DNA from: Sweltsa coloradensis
Taxonomy: Eukaryota > Arthropoda > Insecta > Plecoptera > Chloroperlidae
Direction: 5' to 3'
Assembly (NCBI GenBank): GCA_024449915.1
Contig: JAMZAV010000065.1
Coordinates: 670,501-734,500 of the forward strand
DNA: 64,000 nt
Of this stretch, positions 22,906-35,401 are shown piece by piece. Under the pieces are notes generated by a model that was given only the letters and a program-made list of their open reading frames with translations, made no database searches and was not told the DNA's origin. A program made the translations under genes and the position numbers. The first letter of the stretch is position 1; each line of letters opens with the position of its first letter.

Positions 22906-23461
22906 GAAATAATCAAGCCATTTTAGAATTATTCTATTCATAATTTGCATGCATACGTTATCATTACTTTTCACTGATTCCATTATATTATTGCGAAATT
23001 GTCGACGCTTTGGTTTAGGTGGTGGTTTAGGGAAATCTTGGGGTTATATTTGTTGTTGACAAATTTGTTTGTGCCATAATTAATGCAAATCCGCGTAAGG
23101 ACAAAAATGGTAAATTTAGACAAAGAAACCAGAACAAAATATGTCTTCATTTCATGCATTTTCTTCTCAACTGTCGCATCATAAAAAGTTTTATTTTGGG
23201 TGTGATTATTTCAAATTGATGGAAATTGTGTGCATATTTAGTTCTATTGGATAAGTTCACCTTGTCCATGGGGGCATGAAACCTCAGGATTGATTTGCGG
23301 TTAGACTAAAAGTATTATATAAACCCTGCCTAACATTATGACAATCGATAGGACGGACATATTGATCTAAACGACCACATACACACAAAGAAGTTATAGA
23401 ATAGCCAACATAGAAAATCAAACACTTCTGGTTGTCGAGTTTTTTGGCTAAAGTCCATTAT
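22906..23461. other. No supported feature
   Basis: AT-rich sequence between Helentron pieces. It may include decayed element interior, but I could not align it by eye. Confidence 0.4.
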
Positions 23462-24190
23462 TGGATGAGCGAAGCGAAGATTCCATTTCACTACACTGGA
23501 GAAAAAAATCCGGAATGTTTTTTTTCTTTTTTTTCTTATTTTTTGTATTTTTGTGTGTCTGTTAACACGACTCCGGCTAAACCGATACTCCGATTGCGAT
23601 GAAATTTTATGGAGGCCTTCGAAATCTCTGAACTTAGAACTGCCACGTTTTTGAGCGCAATCGGGAAATTTTTTCTCATAAAAAACGCAATTTTACGATT
23701 TTTTTTTATTTTTAAAAAATTTCTTCGACTTATAACACCTACATGCTTTACCCGATTGTAATGATTTTTTCACAGAACCTTAATTTTATGAATTAAGATA
23801 TTCGTGTGAAATTTGAGCGTAATCGAAAAATTATTTCTCATGAAAATCGAAATTTTACGGGTTTTTTCTTTTTTAAAACAATTCTTTGACTTAAAAACAC
23901 CTACAGCTTTATCTTTTAATGATATTTCACAAACCTTAATTTCAGAATTAATATATTCGTGTTAATGAGCGAATGATATTATTCTATGAAATGCAATTAA
24001 GATTTTTCTTTTAAAAATACGCTATTAAAAAAATTAAGTTTATTTTATTTAATTTAATGTAATTAAAAAAAAATCTTCGGCTAAGTAATGATTTTTTCAC
24101 AGAACAACAGAAAATCCGCGTAACACATGGCAGCTCAATGCACCAATTACGCTCATCCAACAACCCGGCGGGACTTAAGCGTTTTCCTAG
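23462..24190 (+). mobile_element. Helentron-like element, subfamily B, copy 2
   Basis: It starts TGGATGAGCGAAGCGAAGA and ends with GCTCATCCA, a GC hairpin and CTAG, with a T on each side. The subfamily B signature is CACTACACTGGAGAAAAAAA, then CCGGAATG, a T-rich tract, and CCGATACTCCGATTGCGATG. The interior holds about two diverged tandem units beginning near TTCTCATGAAAATCG. The 3' third (23890-24070) has many small deletions relative to sister copies. No protein is encoded. Confidence 0.7.
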
Positions 24191-24251
24191 TTAAAACTAG
24201 TATGATGTTCGAGACGAAGGGCGATGAACAGATGAGGATGAAAGACAAAAA

Positions 24252-24334
24252 ACCGTGCCTTATACGGTATTTGAACCCACATCCCTCGAGTTATACTCTT
24301 TCTCTTTGGGCCAGCACCCCAACCGTATGAGCCA
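24252..24334 (-). mobile_element. tRNA-derived SINE head
   Basis: Minus-strand TGGCTCATACGGTTGGGGTGC begins a tRNA-like unit with B box GGTTCAAATACC. The head matches the one at 7509-7597 in layout. The body would extend left toward the Helentron end at 24190. The duplication and tail are not clear. Confidence 0.5.
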
Positions 24335-25564
24335 GTCACCACACATATTTTATTTATAAGAATACGTCTGCCGGATTTAAAGAGCCCAGCCCAAGCTCAA
24401 CCGCAGGACTACAATCGGGTTGTTAAAGGAGCAGACAGTCGAAAACAAGCGGCGACCGCTAATCGTGATCCAATCACCACCACCACCTCGACGTGGCGCC
24501 CGATGAGATGACAAACCGCATTTGCATAATACGATCCAGGTTGCACTGAGCGTGAGATCATCGTCGCCTGTGACGTCACGCAAGACGTCTGATGTCTGCA
24601 CACAACCTGGTGGCATTTCACAGCCCCGCACTTGGGACGGTATCATTGACTGAACGAAAGGGGTGGCGTTGAAACCAACTTAATGTCACGATAAAATAGT
24701 CTGAACAAAAGTGAACTTCTCCTCAAGGGAAACTTTCTGCATTGTAGGGTCATAAAACTGTACATTTGCACTATTTTTACTGATACGTAGTTATCGGTGG
24801 TATACGAATAAACCAACTTCTTTAATGCATTGCACATCGTATTCAGTTTGGGCTAAATTTATACGAAAATAAAATCTTTTCATCGAGGGTGTAAAAGTTC
24901 TACTATGATTTCCATTGCATCATTCGTTTTCGTCTCGTTTGGCTTCGAAGCATAAGAGGAGAAGAGGAGAAGACTAAAAGTCCATAGTATCGAGAACGTT
25001 TTCAAAGGTTTGACCACGGAACAGAATACAAATTATCTCAATTATTTTGATCCGCGCAGTCCCTTATTCAAATACACTGGTGAATAAAGACGTTACTAAG
25101 TGTAGCAACTGGCTTGACTTATTTTCTTTCTATGTCATCTCTAGATTAATACTCGAAATTAAGCCATCTGTAAAGAAGGAAATACCAATACAGGTATGTA
25201 CTTGGCTGAATCACTGAATCAATCAACTGCTAGGGTGTGAGAGACGGTTTTAAAATGTAGTAAAACTTCTGTAGCTCGTTATGGCAATCAACGACATCAC
25301 CTCAAGCATAATATAAGTTAATCGTTTGTTTAAGTTAATATTATATTCCTTGGGCGCCAACACTAAGCAGCAATTAAACAAAAGCACCTCCTCTTTTGTC
25401 ACAGGAATGCAAGGTTTCCGGGCGACGGGTTTCCCAGGTCATTTCACCTCCTCGTCCTCGTCAGTCTAAGTACGAGTGACGCAGAATATTGGGCGGGGGT
25501 CCGTCGACGCCACTAACGCCGCCAGTGTGCCAGTCAGCGTGGGCATGTACGATGACGCTCCTAG
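24335..25564. other. No firm feature; GC-richer patch at 24370-24650
   Basis: The patch has overlapping open frames on the minus strand, none with a recognisable motif or good splice sites. The remainder is AT-rich. Confidence 0.4.
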
Positions 25565-25651
25565 TCATACACTGACGCCGCCAGTCTTCAGTACAACATG
25601 CTCTCGTCTTCCAATTTCCGCGAGATGTCTGACTACACCCACTATCAGTGA
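25565..25651 (+). pseudogene. Possible short C-terminal coding fragment
   Basis: One plus-strand frame reads SYTDAASLQYNMLSSSNFRE and on to a TGA at 25649. It uses C/G-ending codons and has a natural-looking tail composition. A different frame just upstream (about 25480-25564) reads VDATNAASVPVSVGMYDDAP, so a frameshift would be needed to join them. GACGCCGCCAG repeats occur in both parts. No convincing acceptor is visible. It could be chance. Confidence 0.2.
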
Positions 25652-25989
25652 AGTGACCTTAGCTTATACCCTGAATAACGAGAGGTGATGGAAACCCAAA
25701 AAGGCGAATACTATAGGCAAACGTACAGATGACACTTGGTAGTGCGACGAAATATGATAATTCAAAACCGGACATAATGTCGTAGAATTGTTCATGATTC
25801 ACAAGTGTTACTTAATGAAGTAAGGAAAACGTTAATTCAAGCAGGTATCGTGCGCGATCAGGTAAAATAAGTAATTAACATGGTTAAAAATGAAATCAGT
25901 TTCACAACAGATACACTTATCAATACGAACTAAATAATTACTAAGTAGTGGGTTTCATTTTCAAACACTTTTTACTGTGGGAAATACAG
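25652..25989. other. No supported feature
   Basis: AT-rich flank of the following minisatellite. Confidence 0.5.
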
Positions 25990-26285
25990 TAGCCGTACCA
26001 TCCACCATAAACTCCCACTCTACCCGGCACCGCCATCGTCAACTCTCTACCCGGCAGCACCACCATAAACTCTCTCTCTCTTCCCGGCATATCCATCGTC
26101 AACTCTCTACCCGGCAGCACCACCATAAACTCCCACTCTACCCGGCATATCCATCGTCAACTCTCTACCCGGCAGCACCACCATAAACTCTCTCTCTCTT
26201 CCCGGCATATCCATCGTCAACTCTCTACCCGGCAGCACCACCATTAAACCTCACTGTACCCGGTAACACTACCATAAACTCTGTT
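25990..26285 (+). repeat. 60-bp minisatellite of CCCGGCA-containing half-units
   Basis: ACTCTCTACCCGGCAGCACC recurs at about 26042, 26102, 26160 and 26220. Each 60-bp unit contains two CCCGGCA words about 30 bp apart (CCCGGCAGCACCACCAT and CCCGGCATATCCATCGT). The first resembles the dispersed 17-mer ACCCGGCACCTCCACCA. Short overlapping frames on both strands are artefacts of the repeat. Confidence 0.9.
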
Positions 26286-26957
26286 TCTCTCGCTCTTTTT
26301 TTTATGAATTGATGTAATAAAAGTGTGTTATCATGTCATATAATTCGGGAATAATGGAAAGACACATCTTCAGTCTAGTACCCTTCGAAATACTCAATAT
26401 AACATATTTTGAATTGTTAGCTTTCTTTCTGTGCGTCCATGTTCTGGTATTGTTATTTATCATAGTAGAGGCTGTATACGGATGACTCTTTCGTCAGCTA
26501 AAGCAATGTATTACAGTAAGCAGTGCATGATTAAGGGTAGCATGGTTTCGTCTAGCGTTTTTCTAACTCTTAAACTAACCGCACATACATCTTCTTTTAG
26601 TCTGTGTTATTACAATAGTTGTGTACGCATAACTCAACTGTACATGTAGCAGCACGATCTGTCTACCAAGACGATATTTTCACTCGTATTTAAATAGAGA
26701 GGAGTGTAGCTAGTACAGGCGATCTCCATAACAACTTGTTTCGCCCATATCCATCAGGGGCAATTAGGTTCCCGGGCCTCGCATCCCTGGTAACGGTGCC
26801 TTATGTACCCATCATGTTGGGTGTGTCGTGCTAGGGCTGGCGCTAGACGGCGGTGTCTATGGTCGTGAGTGTAATTACTCACACTCGATGTAACTGGTAT
26901 ATTGATGAGTTATGCGAGGAGAGTGTGATGCAGGTAAGGAGCGTTATAAGGAGATGA
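26286..26957. other. No supported feature before the LINE relic
   Basis: AT-rich, then moderately GC-rich from 26740. It could include more decayed LINE sequence, but no frame is readable. Confidence 0.4.
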
Positions 26958-27200
26958 GTTTCTATAGATCACGGGGAAGAGGTAGGGTGGGTCGAGGAAG
27001 TACAGAAAGACCTGGATGCTATAGGAATATCCACCTGTACAGCACGGGGGTGGGCCCAGGAAGTATGAGGATACACCAACGCCACTCGCAAGACGAGAAG
27101 CTCTTTGGTTGCCCTCAAATATACAAATCCATACAAACAGATATTTTATTTCGAAACACATTGCCATGAACTATGGGAAATATCTCCCAACGTCGTATAG
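26958..27200 (+). pseudogene. Relic of a LINE ORF2 (reverse transcriptase) C-terminus
   Basis: One plus frame reads GWVEEVQKDLDAIGIS, then TCTARGWAQEV, a TGA stop at 27066-27068, then GYTNATRKTRSSLVALKYT in the same frame. The pattern W..(V/I)..DL...GI....A...A.(D)R..W is typical of the extreme C-terminus of Jockey/CR1/RTE-type LINE polyproteins, distal to the RT domain. The internal stop and lack of upstream RT motifs show a dead 5'-truncated copy. The longer 85-codon frames on both strands here are out of this frame and are shadows. Confidence 0.5.
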
Positions 27201-29249
27201 GGCTATAGTAAAAGCTAGTTTGTAGCACACATTATATAGGTCAGCAGTTTTTATGTCGGAGAACGTCTTAAAGAAGTTTTTAGTCAGACATTTGGGCGGA
27301 AAGTCGGAAGTTTAGCAGGAAGTAGGGATGTCGTCTACGAAAGTAGAGATAAGTTCTAACTTTTAGTCAGTAAAAAAAATCATTAGGGCCTGTAAAATAA
27401 ATTATGTAAATTGTGTAGGTTCCAAATCGTGTTTTTGCAACCAGTAGAAAAAACTCTTTTAAAAGAAAAAAAATGTTAGTTCAGTAATACAGTAAATCAA
27501 CGTTTAGAAACTATAGAGTCATATAAACTAGATTAAACTTTCGCGATTTATTCAAGTATGTTGTTTGCCCTTAATATAATTATGCCGGTTTCGGTTTCAA
27601 ACGAAAATTCTACCCCAGCCCACAAACACAAATAAATTCTTGTAATAACACATTTAAATCACAGCTGGATTGAAATAGCGAATGCTAAACTCAAACCGAC
27701 AACCTATTCTATGGAGAGTCATATACATTTATACATTTTCTCAATTTACTTGGCGTAAGTTAAACACATTTTTACTCTTGTTCTTTCTGTAGCAATATAA
27801 AGAGACAATGTGTATTTTAATCCGAACCCCCCTGTCGATTGCAAGTATGTAGGCGTATCGAAAGTTCGAATCTAAGCATGGCCGCTCTCCTCTTGATCCT
27901 CGCATAACCAGCCTATAATACTCAGGCTCCCGAATCACTTCCAAATGTTACGCCCGGGGTATTACGTTACTTATAACACATAGTCGCCATGATTGGCAAT
28001 ACGATAATCCCGATCAAGGTGGGTTTAATGCCTACGAGCGCAGAAAGCTGAATAATCAATTAAAACACTTCACATCTTGAGCCTTTCTCATCGAGTCCAT
28101 TACAACAGATTAGTTCTGAAGACTTCACAGACAGAGCGTGCGAAACGCGTTAGCTTATACACTTACACCTTGTCCAAACATTGGAGATTAAGATGTTATT
28201 AGTTATTTGACACCTGATTAATGCCTGATTAGACTATTATGACATTCGCATCGTTGGTTGGTGGCCATTGCAAACAGTAGGATTGCTGCCACTGCCACTG
28301 ACACAAACACACAACAGCGGATCAACCGGCGTATTAGCCTCGATTAACTTCGGCCCTCCCACTTTGATGTATTTAGTTGTAATTTGACTTAGTATTAAGC
28401 ATGGCCAAATTAACAAACACACATGAGAAACTTCGGACATTACAGCAGTTTTTTTAATCTTTCTTAATTTCCATTAGGCCCTATATAATATCCGAATGAT
28501 TTCAAGTACCTCTTGATATCGTCGGACAGGGTAAGAAATCTTACACGGCTAACTAAATAACATAACCCCAAGAAGTTTATGTTTTGAGTTGAAACGATTT
28601 GAAATAGTTTTACAATAAAGTGTGAGAAATGAACACGTTCTACTTGTACCAACGCTCGTATACTGGCACATATTCAGACTCAATGTGAGATATCCGTTTT
28701 AAGATTGTCTAGCTTACTTCTATTTCCACACCATCAAACTTGCGCAGTCATTGTCATCAAAACGAACAACAATATCGTGCAGAATATTTTATCCCACATA
28801 GGGTAATCTTGTACTTACAACATTTAGGTAGGTAAACTATCTACCAACTAGATCGGATGTGATGACAAAAGTGTTCATGTGTAGGCCAATAGTTTAAAAA
28901 TCAAGTCCTTGGATTTAAGGTTTCCAGAATTATCCTGGATAGACGATCAACACGATTTCAATCCGATAATTGGATTGACACAGCTCTCCATTGATTCATG
29001 TCCCTCTTAGACCTGGTTTAATTTTCTTCATAATATGAATGCATTAAATAAACTCATATTTTGAGTCAACCCATTCAGACACAAGTCATAACTCTCATAA
29101 CTGATTTTCAGTGGGGGAATTGAATTTATGTTATGTTAATGTTTATCACGTAGCAAAATGTCGACATTCTCTATTCATTCATTCAACCTCAAAACGTAGG
29201 CCTATCCTTCAAAGTAATTGACAATTTTTCAATTTCATAAATTTTTATA
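27201..29249. other. No supported gene
   Basis: Mostly AT-rich. A region at 27790-27950 has two TTCGAA-type words that vaguely resemble tRNA B boxes but fold poorly. At 29060-29115, CATAACTGATTTTCAGTGGGGG matches the SINE 3' region seen at 44810, so a small SINE fragment is likely. One TAGGCCTA lies at 29197-29204. Confidence 0.45.
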
Positions 29250-30034
29250 CTAGGAAGCTTCGCAAACGCTTTTTCAGGCGCGTTGTTGGATGAGCGTAAT
29301 TTTTAAAAACGAAAAAAGCGTAACATTGTGATTTTCATGAGAAATAATTTTTCGATTACGCTCAAATTTCACACGAATATATCTATTCATAAAATTAAGG
29401 TTCTGTGAAAAAATTATTTCATTACAATCGGATAAAACATGAAGATGTTATAACTTTTTCGTCGAAGAAATTTAAAAAATCGCAAAAAAAATCGTAAAAT
29501 TGCGATTATCATAACAAATAATTTTTCAATTGCGCTCAAATTTAACGCGACTATATTAATTCATAAAATTAAGGTTCGGTGAAAAAATTATTACAATCGG
29601 ATAAAGCGTGTAGATGTTATGTCGAAGAAATTTAAAAAATCGAAAAATTGCGATTTTCATGAGAAATAATTTTTCGATTAGGCTCAAATTGCATACGAAT
29701 ATATGAATTCATAAAACAAAGGTTCTGTGAAAAAATCATTACAATCGGATAAAGCATGTAGGTGTTTTAAGTCGAAGAAATTTTTAAAATCGAATAAAAT
29801 CGTAAAATTGCGATTTTCATGAGAAATAATTTTTCGATTGAGCTCAAAAACGTGGTAGTTCTAAGTTCAGAGATTTCGAAGGCCTCCACAAAATTTCATC
29901 GAAATTGGAGTATCGGTTTAGCCGGAATCGTGTTAGCAAACACACAAAAATATAAACAAAAAAAAGAAGAAAAAAAAGCATTCCGGATTTTTTTCTCCAG
30001 TGTAATTAAATGGAATCTTCGCTTCGCTCGTCCA
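29250..30034 (-). mobile_element. Helentron-like element, subfamily B, copy 3
   Basis: Minus-strand start TGGACGAGCGAAGCGAAGA at 30034 and CTAG end at 29253-29250, with T flanks. The interior has about four tandem units of 146-174 bp, each beginning near ATGAGAAATAATTTTTCGAT (29337, about 29512, 29659 and 29818). It therefore has more internal units than the sister copies. The 3' hairpin is diverged (AACGCTTTTTCAGGCGCGTT). The 129-codon plus-strand frame here is repeat sequence. Confidence 0.7.
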
Positions 30035-30627
30035 ATAATTTTATTACGGATACGTTTTCAAATAAACAAATTCTGGGTTAAAAATAAAATAAGAATTAAA
30101 TGTCGCAAAATCGGAATCAGAAGAACTTATATTTTCAGATTTTCAGTTCAAATGCACAATCGTAATATTATAGACCTTCAGAAAGAAAGAACACATTTTT
30201 CACAGTAAAAAGTATTAGCTTTAATATCTAACCCCATCCTGCGAATGAGTGATACAATGTAGTTAGGCTCGCATACTTGACTGTTGGCCGGCTTCCGTCG
30301 AAGTGGGCGGGTCGGCTCCGCTCCCGAACAAGTAACCGCTTGGCCTCCGGGGCTTCATCCACTTGACTTCGACTGCACGAACCAACACATTACGACCTGT
30401 TATTGCACACTGGCCACTGATTATCTTCAGTTCAGTTGCCCTCTTTTCACACCTGACATTACAAAACCTCGTCGTTCTGAGCTGAGTAGTAATATAGGAG
30501 CAACTCAAGACGATATGCCTGCTAATGATCGTCAACTCATTTTTCAAATGTCAAGAAACACCTGACAGATTGATAGTAAACTTTACATTTGGTAGCAAGG
30601 ATATATTAACATATTTCGGAATTTTTA
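30035..30627. other. No firm gene; GC-rich patch 30265-30380
   Basis: Overlapping 93-94 codon frames lie on opposite strands. The minus frame includes WMKPRRPSGYLFGSGADPPT. It has a transposon-ORF1 or low-complexity flavour, but I cannot name it. Confidence 0.3.
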
Positions 30628-30782
30628 AAGGCTATTCGACCGCGTTTTTCTATTTTCCGAAATATGCTACCAAGTCAAAAAATAGTTTTTATTTTCTAAA
30701 ATAGTCAGGTTTTAAAGCCATTCACTATATTTTGACTTGATAGCATATTTTGGAAAATAGAAAAACGCGGTCGAATAACCTT
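30628..30782. mobile_element. Short inverted-repeat MITE
   Basis: Arms of about 58 bp (30628-30687 and 30724-30782) are inverted copies beginning AAGGCTATTCGACCGCG and AAGGTTATTCGACCGCG, around a 37-bp centre. Flanks are T/A-rich and a TTAA-like duplication is possible, but the exact boundary is ambiguous by one or two bases. Confidence 0.75.
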
Positions 30783-33615
30783 AATAGAATTCAAAATCAT
30801 TTATTTTACCTTTCCTTAAAAATTTTGAGGAAAGTGTGTTCCCCATTTGTTCCATTTCCATAACATCTGAGCTGAGTGGGAAACATCTGTTTCCCACTGA
30901 TCCATTAACTGATTTTTATTTTTATTGTAAATTCTCTGAATTTATTAAAACAATTTAAGTCAGTTACATAAATCAATTACAAATGTAAAATGTTGTATGC
31001 TATGTACATAAATTATTGGTATAATAATACCATAGATTTATATCCAGAACATCAATGTCATAATATGTAATTGTGTGTATGCCGTCCCTATACACGTATT
31101 TTCAAGAAGACATTGCACGAGGTAGCTTGCATGCCCTTAACATGATTATTTATAAGCACTTAATTTATTTAAAAAAATAACCGAGCATGAAGGTCAAAAA
31201 TGAACTTTTGTAAAAATCCACATCAAATCAGATTGAATGGCAAGGGAGCATAGATAGCTTTCCTTTCCGTTTGGCAGTAAGACTTCTTTCTGTTAGCTAT
31301 TTTTTTTTTTTACCTTAAGTTGATCAATTCTAAGATTCCCAATGAAAAATTGTCATTTTAGCAATGCCTCTAATGGAAATTAGGATTAGATTTCGATTAC
31401 TCTCTGGAAATAAAACGCAAATGCGTATTGCCTAGGGCTATTGCGACACGCACAGATCAAAATAACGAAGCTTGTAAATCGAGTTAATCTAAAACTTGTC
31501 ATACAGTCGTATCCATTTTAATTTAACTAAACCGCGCTCACACTATAACTACTAGCTAATTATTTGTCTCTCATAGGGTTGAATAAGATGTATATTATGT
31601 TCCATTGTTATCAGAAAATCAATGCAATCACATCAAAAGCAGATTATTTATCACTAAACGAACATGACTCGTAAATGTTCTGACCATGTTGAATTATTCG
31701 TTGTAACTTATGAATCACTGAAGAACAATTAATTACGGTACTACATTGAAACTGTAGTCAAGAATGACAGACTTAAAAACCCGCGCTGCAAAAACGCCAA
31801 AGTGTGGGAGTTGGGCCACCAGTTGCATGTCGAAGTCAAGTAGCAACTGTTGGTCATGGCGGCGGCGCGCACTGCAGCCTGCTGGCGCCAAGGATCGACG
31901 TTATTGATCGGACAAACTAGACCAGATTATTGACTATTTGAAACTTTTCGGCGTCCTTCGTGTGGGTTTGATGTCTGAGGAAACTTCCCCCACAATTCCA
32001 TTAGCTCCTCGGTAACTTTTCACGTTCACGTCCAAGTCCATGCGGGCATCGGCCATGTTAATTACATCAAACTAGATGAACCCACATAACACGCTATCTT
32101 AAGATCCCAAGTTAGAGATAAGTTACCAGTTTCAACGACTTGGAGTTTGAAAACAATAATCGAATGGCCCGTTAAGAAATCTAATCAAGTTATAAAACAC
32201 ATTTCCTCACATTTTGTCGATTAATTATTATATTATTGATTAACGTTCTAGTTGAAAAGTTATTGCCTGCAACGGAATCCCATAGAGCACGGCTACATTC
32301 CAACCGCGGTCGAACGGAAACAATGACCTGCATATTTTATGTTTGTGTCAAAATAAAATTTATAAACAGAGATGGTTATTTACCTGGTTCGGCCGGCATA
32401 CTCAAAAAGGCATCCACGGTATCAAAAAACCTGAAAAACGAAAGGGAAGCAATTAAAATCATGAGCTACATAACACATAAGTCATACAAGAGTATAACAA
32501 AGTATCGTGGGAGTCACTGGTAAGTTATGGTTGTTGTCAGAGCTCGTTTCAACATCGGGCTATTTACGATTTCGAGCTATCGACGTTGAGCAGTCGAGGA
32601 GTACGAACGAGCTAGTCGTGCGCGGGAAATATGACAACAGACTCGTTCTAATGTATCTCGACAAGACGTAAGTTAGTAGTCGTGTAGCGCACACAAAGAA
32701 GTAGCGATATTAATTAAAAGTTTCACCTACGCAGAGACGCCCCTTGTTAACAGCAGGTCCCATTAGCATCGACAAGTCTCGCTGCAACAGTTGCTATTGC
32801 ATCAGGAACACGAGGCCCATACGAAGTGTGTAATAAACTGCACTGGGCAATCCAGAGCGAGCATAGGCAGGCAAGTGATCTCCATGCACATGGCTACTTA
32901 CAACGAAACTAGAACATATAACTGAAAAATATATAGGAATTGTATATAATGTAGGCCTACGGCTTTATAATACAAGCTGCATGCAAGGTGCAAACTATCC
33001 ACGTTTTTCTGATTTCTAGTGTTTCTTTTAGTTTGTCTTTTAGTTTCTTTTTTATGTTTGATTTGTGTTTTTATTGAATTAATTATACCTTGTAAATTGG
33101 ACTAAGGGACCTGATCCCAGGTATTTATTTTGATAATTGTTATTAACTGTACAATAAAATATTTTAAAAGAAAATTTAAAAAAAAACATAATTTCAACAA
33201 TATGCACAGCTACGCTAATTGTCACGAATTAAGGTAGGTTTGAAGGAGCCGACTCACAATGGAGTGCGCGGAATATGCGTGCTATGTTAATGTTTAATTC
33301 TAAGTTATGGCGCATCGGCGCATTACACACTTATATGATACCACCAGCAAAACAGCGCATCGGAGTTTGAAAAGCGATTATTATGTTTGAAGGCGTTAAA
33401 AGACTTTCAAACATTTCTGAAAGTATACAATTTATTATGTAATATTATGTATAATGTGTTATAATTATTTTTTAGTATGCCTATTTAAAGTTCTGAAGTC
33501 AACGCAGCCCTATACTCATACACAACAATGGGAAACAATTAAAATAGTTTATATATTCAATCAAAATTCTAATAAATGGGAAACAGATAAATTTTCAAGT
33601 ACTACAGCACGGCAA
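30783..33615. other. No supported gene
   Basis: AT-rich first kilobase. Unique GC-richer patches at 31780-31920 and 32540-32860 have no splice-bounded frame. 33050-33185 ends in AATAAAATATT and an A-run, possibly a retroposon 3' end. One TAGGCCTA lies at 32952-32959. Confidence 0.45.
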
Positions 33616-33805
33616 ACTTTTGGTGGAGGTGCCGGGTTTTAAGATTTCGCTCTAGTGGATACATCTAGCACATTCTGAATCATCCTTGTTGAAGGCAATA
33701 TGTTAATAAAACTTTTGGTGGAGGTGCCGGGTTTTAAGATTTCGCTCTAGTGGATACATCTAGCACATTCTGAATCATCCTTGTTGAAGGGCAATATGTT
33801 AATAA
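33616..33805 (-). repeat. 95-bp tandem pair carrying the inverted 17-mer
   Basis: TGGTGGAGGTGCCGGGT occurs at 33621-33637 and 33716-33732. The whole 95-bp unit (through TTGTTGAAGGCAATATGTTA) is duplicated with one G difference. It is the inverse orientation of ACCCGGCACCTCCACCA. Confidence 0.95.
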
Positions 33806-33872
33806 CAACGCCTATCAATCAATCGGAGGTCATGTTCGGGTTTTATATAATGAGACGTACATGACACTCGTG

Positions 33873-33873
33873 C

Positions 33874-33953
<80 letters not shown>

Positions 33954-33963
33954 CAGACAGACG
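33873..33963. repeat. (CAGA)n microsatellite
   Basis: About 22 tetramers with one phase break (GACAAGACAG) near the right end. It generates overlapping (SVCL)n and (QTDR)n frames that are not genes. Confidence 0.95.
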
Positions 33964-34586
33964 GTTGGACGAACAGAAAAGTGATGCATATACGGGAGCT
34001 TGGCTTCATAATTTCCCCTGGCGCCAATTATCTGACAGTGACATCCAATTAAAAAACATGTCCCGGCCACACATTTGACAAGACCATTCATAGGCCGTTC
34101 ATTTCTTAATGAATGGTACACACTATATTTCCATTTTAATCCTTGATACGCATTGTTTCTACATCACTGCTAAATGATAATATGTATCTCCCACGGCAGA
34201 GCGGATGAAACGCAGATACGAGATACAGTTTCAATCTCCAGCTAAGAAACTTCCGTGGTTTCACGAAACTTATTAACAAGATACCGTTTACAATCTAATT
34301 CGGAACACAATTCCATATACGTCAAGAGATTAAGCCCAACTTTCAATCCGCTACTACATTTTGGCTGGGTGGGTTTAAACTAAACTCAGTAGGTGTTAAC
34401 ATGGAATAAATCTTAATTTAATTCAATACAACATGTAAGCTGTGTTGTTGTTAGTGTAGTAAAACGATTCTTTTATGGCTGTATGCTCGGGTAGGTCATT
34501 GAGGGGAAGAACACAACGATGTAAGACAATTGACAACTTGAATTGTACCCGCCTCCTGACGTCACGAGGCAACATGGCGGAATTAG
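33964..34586. other. No supported feature
   Basis: AT-rich sequence between the microsatellite and the large palindrome. Confidence 0.5.
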
Positions 34587-35401
34587 TTGGTATAAATCCT
34601 CATTTCGCAAGTTGACGCCTGCTTCACGGCGCAACACTTATCACGCTCTAACTTTTATTCTATTCATTATTTGGACAATAGTTAAATGAATAATATTTAG
34701 CAAATATATCATTCTTTGTAATAGCGATTATTTCGATTTTTTTGACAAAGTCGTTAGCTTGTTATAACAATGTACGCATCATACATGTGAAAATTATCAA
34801 TGACTAAAGTTTTCTCAATAATTTATTTGACAAAAAACTACTGATCGGATTTCGACAAGACCTCTTTAAAAATATGCATCAGACTGTTTAGACAAGAAAT
34901 AAACTAACTTTCTAGATAGAAAGTGCACTGAACGAAACTTTGCAGCATAGAGAAATATGCAGGGTATGTGTTTTTATATAAAATACGCACTCTTGACGTG
35001 CGGATGAGCCGTGAAAAAGTGCACGCTGCATATTACTCTATGCTGTAAATTTTCGTTCAGTGCACTTTCTATCTAGAAAGTTAGTATATTTCTTGTCTAA
35101 ACAGTCTGATGCATTCTTACAAAGAATCCTTGTCGAAATCCGATCAGTAGTTTTTTGTCAAATTAATTAATGAGAAAACTTAAGTCATTGATAATTTTCA
35201 CTTGTGTGATGCTTACATTGTTATAACAAGCTAACGACTTTGTCAAAACAATCGGAATAAGCGCTATTACAAGGAATGATATGTTTGCTAAATATTATTC
35301 ATTTAAGTGTTGTCCAAATAATGAATAGAATAAAAGTTAGAGCGTGATAAGTGATGCGCCGTTCAGCAGGCGCCAGCTTGCGAAATGAGAATTTATACCA
35401 A
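34587..35401. mobile_element. 815-bp palindromic (foldback) element
   Basis: Two arms of about 400 bp are inverted copies around a centre near 34995. Outer ends read TTGGTATAAATCCTCATTTCGCAAG and the inverse of TTGGTATAAATTCTCATTTCGCAAG. Arms differ at scattered positions. There is no coding capacity. The boundary duplication is not certain, since TAG/TACTAG words flank both sides. Sequences outside (GACGTCACGAGG and GTCACGTGAC) hint that the inverted relation may extend slightly further. The superfamily is not assigned. Confidence 0.75.

Noticed and set aside
27790..27950. tRNA-like SINE head
   Set aside because: B-box-like words are present but the arms do not pair in a plausible order.
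30263..30565. Overlapping 93-94 codon frames on both strands
   Set aside because: GC-rich patch with a vague transposon-ORF flavour, but no identifiable domain.
33830..34121. (SVCL)n and (QTDR)n frames
   Set aside because: Pure translation of the (CAGA)n microsatellite.
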